Part shown: positions 51,856 to 61,077 of the stretch, in pieces
Layout of the letters: each line of letters opens with the position of its first letter
Position numbering within the stretch: position 1 is the stretch's first letter
Assembly: GCF_006716885.1 (NCBI RefSeq)
Contig: NZ_VFPU01000001.1
Location: 1,798,001 to 1,862,000 of the forward strand
Reading direction: 5' to 3'
Length of the DNA stretch: 64,000 nucleotides
Source of the DNA: Ornithinimicrobium humiphilum
GTDB taxonomy: Bacteria; Actinomycetota; Actinomycetes; Actinomycetales; Dermatophilaceae
Notes under the pieces: generated by a model
Databases searched by the model: none
The model's input: only the letters and a program-made list of their open reading frames with translations
Told to the model about the DNA's origin: nothing
Translations under genes and position numbers: made by a program

Positions 51856-54768
51856 TCAGTCGAGCCGGTCGGCCGCCACCACGCCACGGAGGATGGCGTC
51901 CGAGGCCCGGCGGGCGGTCCTGGTGATCGCCGGATCACCGGCCTGGGCGATCTGGCCCAGCAGGTCGACCACCTGCTTGCACCGGCGCACGAAGTCGCCC
52001 GCCGACATACCTCCGTCGCGCAGCACCTCGTCGAGGCCACGTCCGGAGGCCCACCGGTGGACCATCCAGGCCAGGCCGGCGTCGGGCTCACGGTCACCCT
52101 CGAGCTGGTGCGCGCTCTTGCGGGCGGTGATCTCCCGCCAGATCGCCCCCATCTCGCCCAGCGCCTCCTCGACGTCGACGGTGGGCATGCGCGGGTCGAT
52201 GATCTCGTCGCCCCGCGACTCGTGCACGAGCGCGGAGACGACGGCCGCCAGGTCCGCCGGCCCCAGGCGGGCCCAGGTGCTCCGGCGCAGGGACTCGGCG
52301 ACGACGAGGTCCAGCTCGGTGTAGATCCGGCGCAGCCGCTCCCCCTCCAGGGTGACGGACCGGCCGTCCGGGCCCAGGTAGCCCAGCTCGGAGAGGAGGT
52401 CGCAGATCCGTTCGAAGGTCTTGGCGACGGTGTTGGTGCGCTCGGCGACGCGCCGCTGCAGGTCGTCGGTCTCCTTGCGGAGCTGCCACCAGCGGGCCGC
52501 CCACCGGGCGTGCTCCTCGCGGTCGGGACAGCCGTGGCACGGGTGCGCGGCGAGGCGGCGCCGCAGCTCCTCCACCTTCGCCTCCCCCGAGCCGGGCCCG
52601 AGGGAGCCCGCGTCCCGGTCCTGACCTCGTGCACCGGCGCGGCCGGGCAGCGGCTCTCGCACCGTCGACCGCATCGCGGCGGCCAGGTCCTTGCGTGCCT
52701 TCGGGCTGCGGGCGTTGAAGTGGCTGGGCACCTTGAGCGTGCCGATGACCTCGGGCACGTCTTTGAAACCGGCGATCGTCAGCTGCTGCAGGCTGCCGTT
52801 GGAGGTGAGCACGGAACGCTCGAAGGAGGCCCGGTTGCCGCGGGTCGGCAGCACGACCGCCATCGTGCCCTTGCGCCCGCCCTCGAGCTGGATGACGTCG
52901 CCGACGGAGAGCTCCTCGAGCGCCTGGCCGATGTCGGCGCGCCGCTGCGCCTGGCGGCGCCTGGCCTGCTTCTTCTCCAGCTCGGCCAGCTCGTGCCGCA
53001 TCCGGCCGTAGTCGCGGAAGTCGCCGCGGTCGCACTGCATCGCCTCGTCGTAGCCCTCGAGGGCCCGCAGGTTGTCGCGCACCCGGGTGGTGAGGCCGAC
53101 GACGGAGCGGTCGGCCTGGAACTGGGCGAAGCTGCTCTGCAGCAGCTCGTGGGCGCGCTCGCGGCCGTACTGCGCGACGAGGTTGACCGCCATGTTGGAG
53201 CTCGGCCGGAAGGACGAGCGCAGCGGGTAGGTGCGGGTCGAGGCCAGACCGGCGACCTCCATGGGGTCCACCCCGCGGCGCCACAGCACCACGCCGTGCC
53301 CCTCGACGTCGATGCCCCGCCGGCCCGCCCGGCCGGTGAGCTGGGTGTACTCGGCCGGCGTGACCGGCGCGTGGGTCTCGCCGTTGAACTTCACCAGCTT
53401 CTCCAGCACCACGGTGCGGGCGGGCATGTTGATGCCCAGCGCGAGCGTCTCGGTGGCGAAGACCGCGCGCAGCCGGCCGTGGGTGAAGAGCTCCTCGACG
53501 ATCTCCCGGAAGAGCGGGAGCATCCCGGCGTGGTGGGCGGCGTAGCCGCGGGCGAGGCCCTCGACGAAGTCGTGGTAGCCGAGCACCCCGAGGTCGGCCG
53601 GGTCCACCTCGGCGGTGCGCTCCTGCACGAGGTTGCGGATGCGGCGGCCCTCCTCCTCGGGGACGAGGCGCACGCCCCGCGCCAGCAGCTGCTGCACCGC
53701 GGAGTCGCACCCGGCCCGGCTGAAGATGAAGGTGATCGCCGGGAGCAGGCCCTCGCGGTCCAGCCGGTCGATGACCTGGGCCCGGCTCGCCGCCCCGCCG
53801 GGCAGCGCGCCGCGCTCCCCGAAGGGGACGGCGTCGTCGCCCCGTGGCCCCCGGTCGGAGACCGGACCGCGGTCGTCCCGGCCCCGGCCCCCGCGGCGGG
53901 GACCCGCGGGACCGTGGTTGGCGTAGCGTCCGCGCACCGAGCCGCGCCGCCCCCGGGGCGCACCGGCGTCCTCGCGCGACCAGCCCGAGGAACGCTCCGC
54001 CTGGGCGATGCGGTCGAGCAGCTCGGGGTTGACGCGCGTCGTGCCGTCGCGACCGGCGGGCCCGCCCTCGGTGACGAAGAGGTCGTAGAGCCGGGTGCCG
54101 ACCATCATGTGCTGCCACAGCGGGACCGGCCGGTGCTCGGCCACGATCACCGCCACCGAGTCCTCGTCGTCCTCCCCGCGCCCGCGCACCGAGCGCAGCC
54201 AGTCGCCGAACTCCTCGGCGTTGCTCACCGTCGCCGACAGCGAGATGACCTGGACCGACGGGGGCAGGTGGATGATGACCTCCTCCCACACCGCGCCACG
54301 GAACCGGTCGGCGAGGTAGTGGACCTCGTCCATGACCACGAAGCCGAGCCCCTGCAGGGTGGGCGAGGCGGCATACATCATGTTGCGGAGCACCTCGGTC
54401 GTCATGACGACGATCGGCGCCTCGCCGTTGATCGAGGCGTCGCCGGTCAGCAGGCCGACCCGGGAGGTGCCGTGCCGCTCGACGAGGTCGTGGTACTTCT
54501 GGTTGGAGAGCGCCTTGATCGGGGTGGTGTAGAACGCCTTGCGCCCCGTCTCCAGGGCCAGCGCGACCGCGAACTCGCCCACCACCGTCTTGCCCGCGCC
54601 GGTGGGCGCCGCGACGAGCACCCCCGCGCCGTCCTGCACCGCCTTGATCGCCTCGAGCTGGAAGTCGTCGAGCTCGAAGCCCAGCGACTCGGCGAACCGT
54701 CCCGCAGGTGTGCTGGCCCAGGCCGCTCGGGCGCGGGACATGGCGTAGCGCTCTGCGGGGCTGGACAT
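51856..54768 (-). CDS. helY: HelY, Ski2/Mtr4-like DEAD-box helicase
   Basis: A 970-residue superfamily 2 helicase related to eukaryotic Mtr4/Ski2 RNA helicases. Walker A is AAPTGAGKTVVGEFA (~53), Walker B/DEVH is VVMDEVHYLADRF (~133), motif III VISLSATVSN, motif VI YTQLTGRAGRRGIDVEG (~475). A low-complexity Gly/Arg/Asp insertion (~255-310) and a C-terminal DSHCT domain from ~790 (VSALVHESRGDEIIDPRM) follow. The ATG at 54768 is 6 nt after TAGCCT, a box that overlaps the dagK stop, so it may have its own leaderless transcript besides read-through. Mycobacterial helY also sits beside tatC. Confidence 0.96.
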   Translation of the reverse strand: MSSPAERYAMSRARAAWASTPAGRFAESLGFELDDFQLEAIKAVQDGAGVLVAAPTGAGKTVVGEFAVALALETGRKAFYTTPIKALSNQKYHDLVERHGTSRVGLLTGDASINGEAPIVVMTTEVLRNMMYAASPTLQGLGFVVMDEVHYLADRFRGAVWEEVIIHLPPSVQVISLSATVSNAEEFGDWLRSVRGRGEDDEDSVAVIVAEHRPVPLWQHMMVGTRLYDLFVTEGGPAGRDGTTRVNPELLDRIAQAERSSGWSREDAGAPRGRRGSVRGRYANHGPAGPRRGGRGRDDRGPVSDRGPRGDDAVPFGERGALPGGAASRAQVIDRLDREGLLPAITFIFSRAGCDSAVQQLLARGVRLVPEEEGRRIRNLVQERTAEVDPADLGVLGYHDFVEGLARGYAAHHAGMLPLFREIVEELFTHGRLRAVFATETLALGINMPARTVVLEKLVKFNGETHAPVTPAEYTQLTGRAGRRGIDVEGHGVVLWRRGVDPMEVAGLASTRTYPLRSSFRPSSNMAVNLVAQYGRERAHELLQSSFAQFQADRSVVGLTTRVRDNLRALEGYDEAMQCDRGDFRDYGRMRHELAELEKKQARRRQAQRRADIGQALEELSVGDVIQLEGGRKGTMAVVLPTRGNRASFERSVLTSNGSLQQLTIAGFKDVPEVIGTLKVPSHFNARSPKARKDLAAAMRSTVREPLPGRAGARGQDRDAGSLGPGSGEAKVEELRRRLAAHPCHGCPDREEHARWAARWWQLRKETDDLQRRVAERTNTVAKTFERICDLLSELGYLGPDGRSVTLEGERLRRIYTELDLVVAESLRRSTWARLGPADLAAVVSALVHESRGDEIIDPRMPTVDVEEALGEMGAIWREITARKSAHQLEGDREPDAGLAWMVHRWASGRGLDEVLRDGGMSAGDFVRRCKQVVDLLGQIAQAGDPAITRTARRASDAILRGVVAADRLD

Positions 54769-54777
54769 GCCTTCAGG

Positions 54778-55671
54778 CTATGCCAGGGGCGGCGCGATCA
54801 CCTGCAGTGACGACGGGCGCACCGTGACGGTGAGCGGCAACGGACCCAGCGGCTCGCCGTCCCCGTGGGCGAGCACGTCGCCCGGCCCCTCGATCCGGAC
54901 GGAGGCGGCGCGCACGACGTCGACCTCGGGGAGCTCGGGGTGGCGCCCGGCGCGCACGGCCGCGAGCACCCGCAGTGCGTCGAGGGGCCCGACCGGCCGG
55001 ACCACCACGAGGTCGAGCAGGCCGTCGGCCGGGTCGGCGTCCGGTGCGATCTGCAGGCCGCCGCCGACGAACGCGAGGTTGGCGGCGACCACGACGTAGG
55101 CGTCGAGGTCGCGGCTCTCGCCGTCGATGGCGAGGCGGTAGTGCAGGGGCTCCTGGCGCGGAAGCCGGGCGATCTCGACCAGCGTGGCCACGGTGTAGGT
55201 GGCGGGTCCGAGCCGACGGGGCAGCAGGGTGGCGCGGTGGGCGATGCGCGCGTCGAGGGCCCCGAGGACGTTGGTCAGCACGGAGCGGTCGAGCTCGGGG
55301 ACGTGCAGCGTGTCGAGGGTGCGCGGTGCCCCGTGGAGGAGCACCTCGAGCGAGCCCTCCGGGCGCAGGGGTATGCCGAGCGCGCGGGCCGCGTCGTTGC
55401 CCGTGCCCGCGGGCAGGACGGCGACGGCGGTGCCGGTCCCGGCGCACAGGTCGGTGGCCAGGCTGACGATCCCGTCACCACCGGCGACCGCGAGCACGTC
55501 GACGCCGTCGGCGACCAGCGCCCCGCAGGCAGCCCTGGCCTCCTCCAGCGTGCCGGCGGTGACCTCGACCACCTCGTGGCCGGTGGCCCGCAGTCGGGTG
55601 ACCGCCCTGGCTCCCAGCTCTGCCGCTCCCCCGCGCCCCGCACGCCGACCGTGCGCGACGGCATACCTCAT
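54778..55671 (-). CDS. Diacylglycerol kinase-like lipid kinase
   Basis: A 297-residue DagK/YegS-family kinase that phosphorylates diacylglycerol or a related lipid. Seen: VLAVAGGDGIVSLATDLCA (~73-91), a GGDG variant with Ile where Thr is usual, VAVLPAGTGNDAARALGIP (~97-115), DTLHVPELDRSVLTNVLG, ANLAFVGGGLQIAPDADPADG and LDLVVVRPVGP. The N-terminal strand is short (RYAVAHGRRAGRGG), possibly slightly truncated. The ATG at 55671 overlaps the tatC stop (ATGA), so it belongs to the pafB-pafC-tatA-tatC-dagK-helY run. Confidence 0.9.
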   Translation of the reverse strand: MRYAVAHGRRAGRGGAAELGARAVTRLRATGHEVVEVTAGTLEEARAACGALVADGVDVLAVAGGDGIVSLATDLCAGTGTAVAVLPAGTGNDAARALGIPLRPEGSLEVLLHGAPRTLDTLHVPELDRSVLTNVLGALDARIAHRATLLPRRLGPATYTVATLVEIARLPRQEPLHYRLAIDGESRDLDAYVVVAANLAFVGGGLQIAPDADPADGLLDLVVVRPVGPLDALRVLAAVRAGRHPELPEVDVVRAASVRIEGPGDVLAHGDGEPLGPLPLTVTVRPSSLQVIAPPLA

Positions 55672-56492
55672 GACAGGGGGGTGGCCTGGTCCGGCGAGAG
55701 GCCGGCGTAGCGGTCGGCGGGGTCGTCGCCGCGACCGCGGCGGCGCCGCTCCAGGAGGAAGGCCGTGCCCACCGCGCACCAGTAGAGGAAGAACACCGGC
55801 GCGGCCATCGCGAGCATCGTCCAGGCCGACGGGTCGGGTGTCATGAAGGCGGAGAAGACGAGGATGAGGAAGAGCGTGATGCGCCAGCTGCGCAGCATGT
55901 TGCGTGCCGACAGCACACCGATCTGGTTGAGCGCGACCAGCACCACGGGCAGCAGGAACGCCAGCCCGAAGGCCAGCATGAAGAAGAGCACCAGGGAGAG
56001 GAACTCCGCCATGCCGGGCAGGTTGCCGACCCCCTCGGGCGTGAAGCCGAGGAGGATCGCCACCAGGCGCGGGAAGGTGTAGGAGGCGAGGCCGGCGCCG
56101 GCGAGGAAGAGGGGGATGCTGACGAAGAAGTAGGCCAGCGCGACCTTCTTCTCCTTAGGCCTCAGGCCCGGCAGGAGGAAGGCCCAGATCTGCCACAGCC
56201 AGATCGGGCTGGCCAGCAGGATGCCGCTGAAGATCGCCACCTTGAGCTGGGTCGCGAACGGCTCGGTGATGTTCTGGAAGCGGAGTGCGACGAGCTCGTC
56301 GCCCCGCTCCTCGGCGACGGCCTGCACCGGGGCCGCGATGACGTCGACGATGTCCTGGTAGAAGTACCAGCCCACCGTCGAGAGCACCGCGATCGCGATG
56401 CAGGAGATCAGCAGGCGGTTGCGGAGCTCACGGAAGTGCTCCCCGAGGGACATCCGGCCCTCGGGGTTCTGCTTCTTCCTCGCGCGCGCCAT
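55668..56492 (-). CDS. tatC: Sec-independent protein translocase TatC
   Basis: A 274-residue six-helix membrane protein that recognises twin-arginine signal peptides. N-terminal MSLGEHFRELRNRLLIS (~14-30) contains the family motif with the conserved Glu. ITEPFATQLKVAIFSGILLA (~75-95) includes the Phe-x-x-x-x-Lys element, followed by SPIWLWQIWAFLLPGLRPKEKK (~98) and FAFGLAF-like FMLAFGLAFLLPVVLVALNQIG. Three more helices and a basic tail complete it. The ATG is at 56492, 18 bp after the tatA stop. Confidence 0.97.
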   Translation of the reverse strand: MARARKKQNPEGRMSLGEHFRELRNRLLISCIAIAVLSTVGWYFYQDIVDVIAAPVQAVAEERGDELVALRFQNITEPFATQLKVAIFSGILLASPIWLWQIWAFLLPGLRPKEKKVALAYFFVSIPLFLAGAGLASYTFPRLVAILLGFTPEGVGNLPGMAEFLSLVLFFMLAFGLAFLLPVVLVALNQIGVLSARNMLRSWRITLFLILVFSAFMTPDPSAWTMLAMAAPVFFLYWCAVGTAFLLERRRRGRGDDPADRYAGLSPDQATPLS

Positions 56493-56510
56493 GGACGACA
56501 GCGGCGGCGG

Positions 56511-56786
56511 TCAGGCGCGCGGGGTGCCGTCGTCGCCGCGCTCCTGGAGGCGGCGGTAGTCCTCCTGCGCGGTGTCCTGCGAGCCGGACTCGAGGGTGCC
56601 GGGCGTCGCGTCGTCGGCCTTGCGGTCCTTGCGGGCCTCGTTGTCGTCCTTCATCTGGTCGACCTCGGACTTGAAGACCCGCATGGACTCACCCATCGAG
56701 CGCGCGATGTTGGGCAGGTTCTTCCAGCCGAACAGCAGGACGAAGGCGATGATCAGGACGACGACGTGCCAGATCTGGATGCGCAT
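56511..56786 (-). CDS. tatA: Sec-independent protein translocase TatA
   Basis: A 91-residue single-span pore subunit of the Tat system. MRIQIWHVVVLIIAFVLLFG is the transmembrane helix, with the short N-out stretch; WKNLPNIARSMGESMRVFKS is the conserved hinge and amphipathic helix (the family Phe-Gly hinge reads FGWKNLP). The rest is an acidic/polar tail. It lies directly upstream of tatC and 66 bp after pafC, in the conserved actinobacterial order pafB-pafC-tatA-tatC. Confidence 0.95.
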   Translation of the reverse strand: MRIQIWHVVVLIIAFVLLFGWKNLPNIARSMGESMRVFKSEVDQMKDDNEARKDRKADDATPGTLESGSQDTAQEDYRRLQERGDDGTPRA

Positions 56787-56851
56787 GGTGGGTGTTTCCC
56801 CTTCGCGAAGGACGGTGGCGGCCGCGGGCGGTCGCGTATTCGCCCGTCAGT

Positions 56852-57838
56852 CTAGACCGGCGCCGGGTCGTCTCCCGCCGACGCACCGTCGAGCGCGGCG
56901 CGCGCCTGGCGCACCACCTCGGCGACGACCTCGGGCGGGCCGACGACGCGCACGCCCCCGCCCTGGCGGCGCACCAGGCGGTGCAGCCAGCGGGGGTCGC
57001 CGACGCGCATCTCGACCTCCAGGCGGCCCTCGTCGAGCTCGGTGACCGACTCGACCGGGAAGCTCTCGGCGACCCACGCGGAGGACGCCTCCAGGTGCAG
57101 CGTGACCGTGAGGTCGTCGGGCGAGCCGAGGAAGGCGCCCCGGCTCAGGTCGCGCTCGGGGAGGTCGGCCGGCGGGGTGGACGGCGCGTCGAGCACCTGC
57201 AGGTCCTCGACGCGGTCGAGCCGGAAGAGGCGGACCCCGCGGGCGCGGTGGCACCAGCCCTCGAGGTACCAGCGGCCGTCCACGGACACGACCCGCAGCG
57301 GGTCGACGTCGCGCTCGGTCGTCTCGTCGCGGCTCGCCACGTGGTAGCGCAGGTGGACGCGCCGACCTTCGGTCAGCGCCCGGCGCACGGAGGCCACGAG
57401 CTCCTCGGGCAGGCTCGGCTCGAGGTCGACGCTCACCTGGCCGGCGGCGCCGGCGGCGTCGCCCGCGGCCTGCTCGAGCTTGGCCAGCGCGCGCTCGACG
57501 GCGTCGCTGCGTGCCAGACCGGGCGTGTGGGCCAGTGCCCGCAGCGCCACGACCAGCGCCAACGCCTCGTCACGCCCCAGGCGCAGCGGTCGGGCGATGG
57601 TGTCGGCGTTGGAGACGAAGACCTTGCCGCCCTCCCACTGGGCGTCGATGAGGTCGTCCGGGTAGTGCCCGGGCGTGCCGCAGACGAAGAGGACCTGCAG
57701 GTCGTCGACGACCTGCTGCTCGCTCACGCCGAGCTCCGCGGCGGCGCTGGCCAGGTCGATGCCCTGGCGGTTGAGGAGCCAGGGCACCATCGTCAGCAGG
57801 CGGGACAGGCGCGCGGTCGCGCTCTCGAAGGTGCTCAC
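56852..57838 (-). CDS. pafC: Proteasome accessory factor C (WYL domain regulator)
   Basis: A 328-residue DNA-binding regulator that with PafB activates the LexA-independent DNA-damage response in mycobacteria. The N-terminal helix-turn-helix region is LSRLLTMVPWLLNRQGIDL, then AAAELGVSEQQVVDDLQVLF. A WYL domain with HLRYHVASRDETTERDVDPL and GRWYLEGWCHRARGVRLFRL (~190-225) senses the signal. The C-terminal WCX domain ends LVRRQGGGVRVVGPPEVV. It overlaps pafB by 4 nt. No catalytic role in the proteasome is expected despite the name. Confidence 0.95.
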   Translation of the reverse strand: MSTFESATARLSRLLTMVPWLLNRQGIDLASAAAELGVSEQQVVDDLQVLFVCGTPGHYPDDLIDAQWEGGKVFVSNADTIARPLRLGRDEALALVVALRALAHTPGLARSDAVERALAKLEQAAGDAAGAAGQVSVDLEPSLPEELVASVRRALTEGRRVHLRYHVASRDETTERDVDPLRVVSVDGRWYLEGWCHRARGVRLFRLDRVEDLQVLDAPSTPPADLPERDLSRGAFLGSPDDLTVTLHLEASSAWVAESFPVESVTELDEGRLEVEMRVGDPRWLHRLVRRQGGGVRVVGPPEVVAEVVRQARAALDGASAGDDPAPV

Positions 57839-58848
57839 GCGCCCTCCTCCTCGTGGGCCGCGACGACGGCCTGCAGCAGCTCGGTCACGCGGGCGGCCAG
57901 CTCTGGCGGGTCGACCACGCGGACCTCCGGCCCCGCGGCGGCGACCTCCTCGGCCAGCCCGCGCAGGCTGCGGATCGTCACCGCGAGCACGTCCCAGCCC
58001 TCGGGCGCGGCCGGGCCGTCGACGACCTCGGCACCCCGGCGCAGCGACCAGGCGGCACCTTCGCGGACGAGCAGGCGGGCGGTGCCGCCGGGCGGGGCCT
58101 CCTCGCCGGAGGAGGCACGGATCATGGCGAGGGCGTCGTGGTCGGAGGGCACGTCATACCCCCCGGGCCGGCCGGCCCGCCGTGGCACCCCGCTGACGCG
58201 GTCGAGACGGAACACGCGTGGCGCGTCGCGGTCGAGGTCGTGGCCGGTGAGGTACCAGCGGCCGTGCCAGCTGGTCAGCGACCACGGCTGCACGTGCCGC
58301 TCGGCGAGGTCGCCGCTGCCGCCGCGGTAGTCGAAGCGGATCGGGGCGCGGGAGAGCACGGCGTCGCGGACGGGCTCGAAGGCGGGCTCGTTGGTGCGCA
58401 GCAGCGGCTCGATGCCGGCGACCGAGGACTCGTCACGGACCACGCCCGCCGCCTCGAGCTTGCGCATCGCCTGGGCCGCGGGGCCGGCGAGGCTCGCCTG
58501 GCTCCAGGCGCGGCTGGCGAGGCCGATGACCGCCAGCTCGTCGGGCTCGAAGGCCAGCTCGGGCAGGGCGTACTCGCGCTGGTCGATGCGGTAGCCGAGC
58601 TCGTCGTCGAAGAACGGGTCGATCGGCTCGGTCCGCAGCGGGATCCCGAGGGCGCGCAGCTCGTCCTTGTCGCGCTCGAACATCCTCTCGAAAGCCTCGT
58701 CGTTGTCGCTGTAGGCCGGGACGGCCTCGCGGATGCGCGCCTTCGACAGCGGCTGCCGCGTCGAGAGCAGCGCGATGACGAGGTTGAGCAGCCGTTCGGT
58801 CTTGGCCGCCGCGGGGCTGGGCCCCTTCGATGCCGCGCTCTTCGCCAT
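57835..58848 (-). CDS. pafB: Proteasome accessory factor B (WYL domain regulator)
   Basis: A 337-residue WYL-domain transcription factor that pairs with PafC. Seen: TERLLNLVIALLSTRQPLSK at the N-terminus (winged helix), the PafB-typical AFERMFERDKDELRALGIPL (~52-71), FDYRGGSGDLAERHVQPWSL and WHGRWYLTGHDLDRDAPRVF (WYL core, ~195-215), and a C-terminal WCX segment ending VTELLQAVVAAHEE. The ATG at 58848 lies 8 nt after TAGCGT, so it is probably leaderless. It is the first gene of the minus-strand unit that runs to helY and is divergent from DUF3866. Confidence 0.95.
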   Translation of the reverse strand: MAKSAASKGPSPAAAKTERLLNLVIALLSTRQPLSKARIREAVPAYSDNDEAFERMFERDKDELRALGIPLRTEPIDPFFDDELGYRIDQREYALPELAFEPDELAVIGLASRAWSQASLAGPAAQAMRKLEAAGVVRDESSVAGIEPLLRTNEPAFEPVRDAVLSRAPIRFDYRGGSGDLAERHVQPWSLTSWHGRWYLTGHDLDRDAPRVFRLDRVSGVPRRAGRPGGYDVPSDHDALAMIRASSGEEAPPGGTARLLVREGAAWSLRRGAEVVDGPAAPEGWDVLAVTIRSLRGLAEEVAAAGPEVRVVDPPELAARVTELLQAVVAAHEEEGA

Positions 58849-58927
58849 AGGCAGGCACGCTACAACACGCGCTGGACACCTGTGCGATAACCCACGGCTG
58901 CGCGCCGCGGTGACCTACCCTCGTCCC

Positions 58928-60037
58928 GTGATCCAGTGGCGTGAAGGCACCGTCGTCGAGGTGCTCCCCGGCTGGCCGGGGGTCGAGGCGGTGTCCGTCG
59001 AGGTGCCCGACCTCGGCACCGTGCGCGCCCTGGCCTATCCCGACGTGGTCGGCACGCCGGTCGTCGGCGACCGGGTGCTCCTCAACGTCACCGCGCTCGA
59101 GCGCGGGCTCGGCACCGGTGGGTATGCCGTGGTCGTGGCGGTCCCCGACCGCCCCGCGGCCTGGCCCGACCGGGCGGACGACGACGCCGGCCACCTGGTC
59201 AAGGCCCGCTACACCCCGCTGCAGACGATGGTGCTGGGCGCCGACGACCCCGAGGGCGCCCACCACGCCCGGCTGCAGGACGCCGACGACGTCGAGGGCA
59301 TGCCCGTCGTCGCGGCCGACCTGCACTCGGCGCTGCCGGCGGTGCTGGCGGGGATCCGGATGGTCCGCCCGACGGCGCGGGTCGTCTACGTCATGACCGA
59401 CGGCGGTGCGTTGCCCGCGGCCTTCTCGCGGACGTGCGCCGAGCTGCGGGTCGCGGGCTGGCTGGCCGCGACCGTGACCGCCGGGCAGGCCTACGGCGGC
59501 GACCTCGAGGCCGTGACGGTGCACAGCGCGCTGCTGGCCGCCCGGCTCGTCGTGGGCGCCGACGTCACGGTCGTCGCCCAGGGCCCGGGCAACCTCGGCA
59601 CCGGCACCCGGTGGGGCTTCTCCGGCGTCTCGGCCGGCGAGGCGCTCAACGCCGCGGCCGTGCTCGGCGGTCTGCCGGTCGCGGCGCTGCGGGTGTCCGA
59701 GGCAGACCCCCGCGAGCGTCACCGGGGCCTCTCGCACCACAGCGCGACGGCCTACGGGCGGGTGCTGGCCCACCCGGCCGACGTGCCCGTGCCGACCGGC
59801 GCGACCGGGCGGGCGTCGACCGACGAGTGCCTGGTCGCCGTCGCGCGCCAGGTGGAGGCGCTGGTCTCCTCCGCCCCGCACCTGCGCCCGCTGCCCGTGC
59901 CGGTCGACGGGCTGCTGGAGGCCCTCTCCCAGACGCCCGTCCCGCTGCGCACCATGGGCCGCGGCCTCGAGGACGACGCGGCGGGCTTCCTGGCCGTCGC
60001 GGCCGCGGGCGTCCACGCCGCGACCGCGCTCGGCTGA
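58928..60037 (+). CDS. DUF3866 family protein
   Basis: A 369-residue protein of the actinobacterial DUF3866 family, which has no known function but is regularly found next to pafB/pafC. Seen: IQWREGTVVEVLPGWPGVEA at the N-terminus, LVKARYTPLQTMVLGADDPE (~85), ARVVYVMTDGGALPAAFSRT (~150), TVTAGQAYGGDLEAVTVHSA (~185) and VVAQGPGNLGTGTRWGFSGV (~215). The Gly-rich loops suggest nucleotide or phosphate binding, but that is a guess. The GTG at 58928 lies 6 nt after TACCCT and is divergent from pafB across 79 bp. Confidence 0.92.
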   Translation: MIQWREGTVVEVLPGWPGVEAVSVEVPDLGTVRALAYPDVVGTPVVGDRVLLNVTALERGLGTGGYAVVVAVPDRPAAWPDRADDDAGHLVKARYTPLQTMVLGADDPEGAHHARLQDADDVEGMPVVAADLHSALPAVLAGIRMVRPTARVVYVMTDGGALPAAFSRTCAELRVAGWLAATVTAGQAYGGDLEAVTVHSALLAARLVVGADVTVVAQGPGNLGTGTRWGFSGVSAGEALNAAAVLGGLPVAALRVSEADPRERHRGLSHHSATAYGRVLAHPADVPVPTGATGRASTDECLVAVARQVEALVSSAPHLRPLPVPVDGLLEALSQTPVPLRTMGRGLEDDAAGFLAVAAAGVHAATALG

Positions 60038-60051
60038 GCGGCTCGCGCACC

Positions 60052-60082
60052 GGGACGCGTCACCTCTCCCCCGCCGCGTCCC
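60052..60082 (+). terminator. Possible hairpin after DUF3866
   Basis: GGGACGCG (60052-60059) and CGCGTCCC (60075-60082), 8-bp arms around 15 nt, 14 bp after the stop of the DUF3866 gene and just before the glutaminase promoter box. The loop is long for a terminator, so this is weak. Confidence 0.45.
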
Positions 60083-60099
60083 GCCCCTAGGGTGATCCC

Positions 60100-61044
60100 G
60101 TGCCGAGCGACGACGACGACCTCACCGCCTACCTCGAAGAGCTCCTGGAACGGGTCCGCGACCAGGACGACGGCGAGCCGCACGAGCTGCCGGTGCATGC
60201 CGAGACCGACCTCGACCGCCTGGCGGTCGCCGTGGTCGACGTCGACGGCCGGGTATGGAGCGCCGGCGACGCCGAGCACCGTTACCCCATCCAGTCGATG
60301 AGCAAGGCGGTCGTCTACGGCCTGGCGATCGACAGCGTCGGGATGGACGAGGTGCTGCGCCACATCGACGTCGAGCCCTCGGGCGACGCCTTCAACCGGA
60401 TCAGCCTCGACGACGGGTCCAACCGCCCGGCCAACCCGATGATCAACGCCGGTGCGCTGACCGCCCACGGCCTGGTCGCGGGTGACGACGCCCCGCACCG
60501 GTTCGAGCGCGTCAAGGAACTGCTCTCGGCGATGGCCGGGCGCGAGCTGGAGGTGCTCGAGGAGTGCTACCTCCAGGAGATGGCCGACGCGCACCGCAAC
60601 CTGGGCATCGCCCACCTCGTCAAGGCCCTGTCGGAGCTGCCTGACGAGCCGCACGACGTCGTCGAAGGCTACACGCGCCAGTGCGCGCTCGAGGTGAGCA
60701 CGATCGAGCTGGCGCGCATCGGCGCCACCCTGGCCAACGACGGGATCCTGCCGGGCACCGAGGAGCGCGTGCTCAGCCCGCAGGCGACCCGGCACGTGCT
60801 GTCGGTGATGCTCACCTGCGGCATGTACGACTCCGCCGGCGACTGGGTCTCCACGGTCGGCATCCCGGCCAAGAGCGGGATCAGCGGCGGCATCCTGGGC
60901 GCGGTCCCCGGTCGCCTCGGCATCGCGACCTACTCGCCCCGGCTCGACGGTCACGGCAGCTCGGTGCGCGGGATCCTCGCCTTCGAGGAGATGACCGTCG
61001 ACCTCGACCTGCACGTGCTGCGCCCCCGTCACCGCGACGGGTGA
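60100..61044 (+). CDS. glsA: Glutaminase A
   Basis: A 314-residue serine-dependent beta-lactamase-fold glutaminase (L-glutamine to L-glutamate plus ammonia). The catalytic SxxK is YPIQSMSKAVVYG (~66-78); other conserved blocks are VEPSGDAFNRISLDD (~92), RPANPMINAGALTAHGL (~109), EVLEECYLQEMADAHRNLG with the catalytic Tyr (~155), QCALEVSTIELARIGATLAN and GIPAKSGISGGILGAVPGRL (~255). No targeting signal is present, so it is cytoplasmic. The GTG at 60100 lies 6 nt after TAGGGT. The 3' end is embedded in a strong hairpin. Confidence 0.96.
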   Translation: MPSDDDDLTAYLEELLERVRDQDDGEPHELPVHAETDLDRLAVAVVDVDGRVWSAGDAEHRYPIQSMSKAVVYGLAIDSVGMDEVLRHIDVEPSGDAFNRISLDDGSNRPANPMINAGALTAHGLVAGDDAPHRFERVKELLSAMAGRELEVLEECYLQEMADAHRNLGIAHLVKALSELPDEPHDVVEGYTRQCALEVSTIELARIGATLANDGILPGTEERVLSPQATRHVLSVMLTCGMYDSAGDWVSTVGIPAKSGISGGILGAVPGRLGIATYSPRLDGHGSSVRGILAFEEMTVDLDLHVLRPRHRDG

Positions 61045-61053
61045 CGGGGGCGC
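61020..61053 (+). terminator. Strong hairpin overlapping the glutaminase stop codon
   Basis: A perfect 14-bp stem, GCGCCCCCGTCACC (61020-61033) with GGTGACGGGGGCGC (61040-61053) and a 6-nt loop. The left arm encodes the last residues of the glutaminase (RPRH), and the right arm contains its TGA (61042-61044). It also lies 24 bp beyond the end of the convergent FKBP gene. Confidence 0.8.
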
Positions 61054-61077
61054 TCGCTGCGGATCAGCGGGAGGGGA

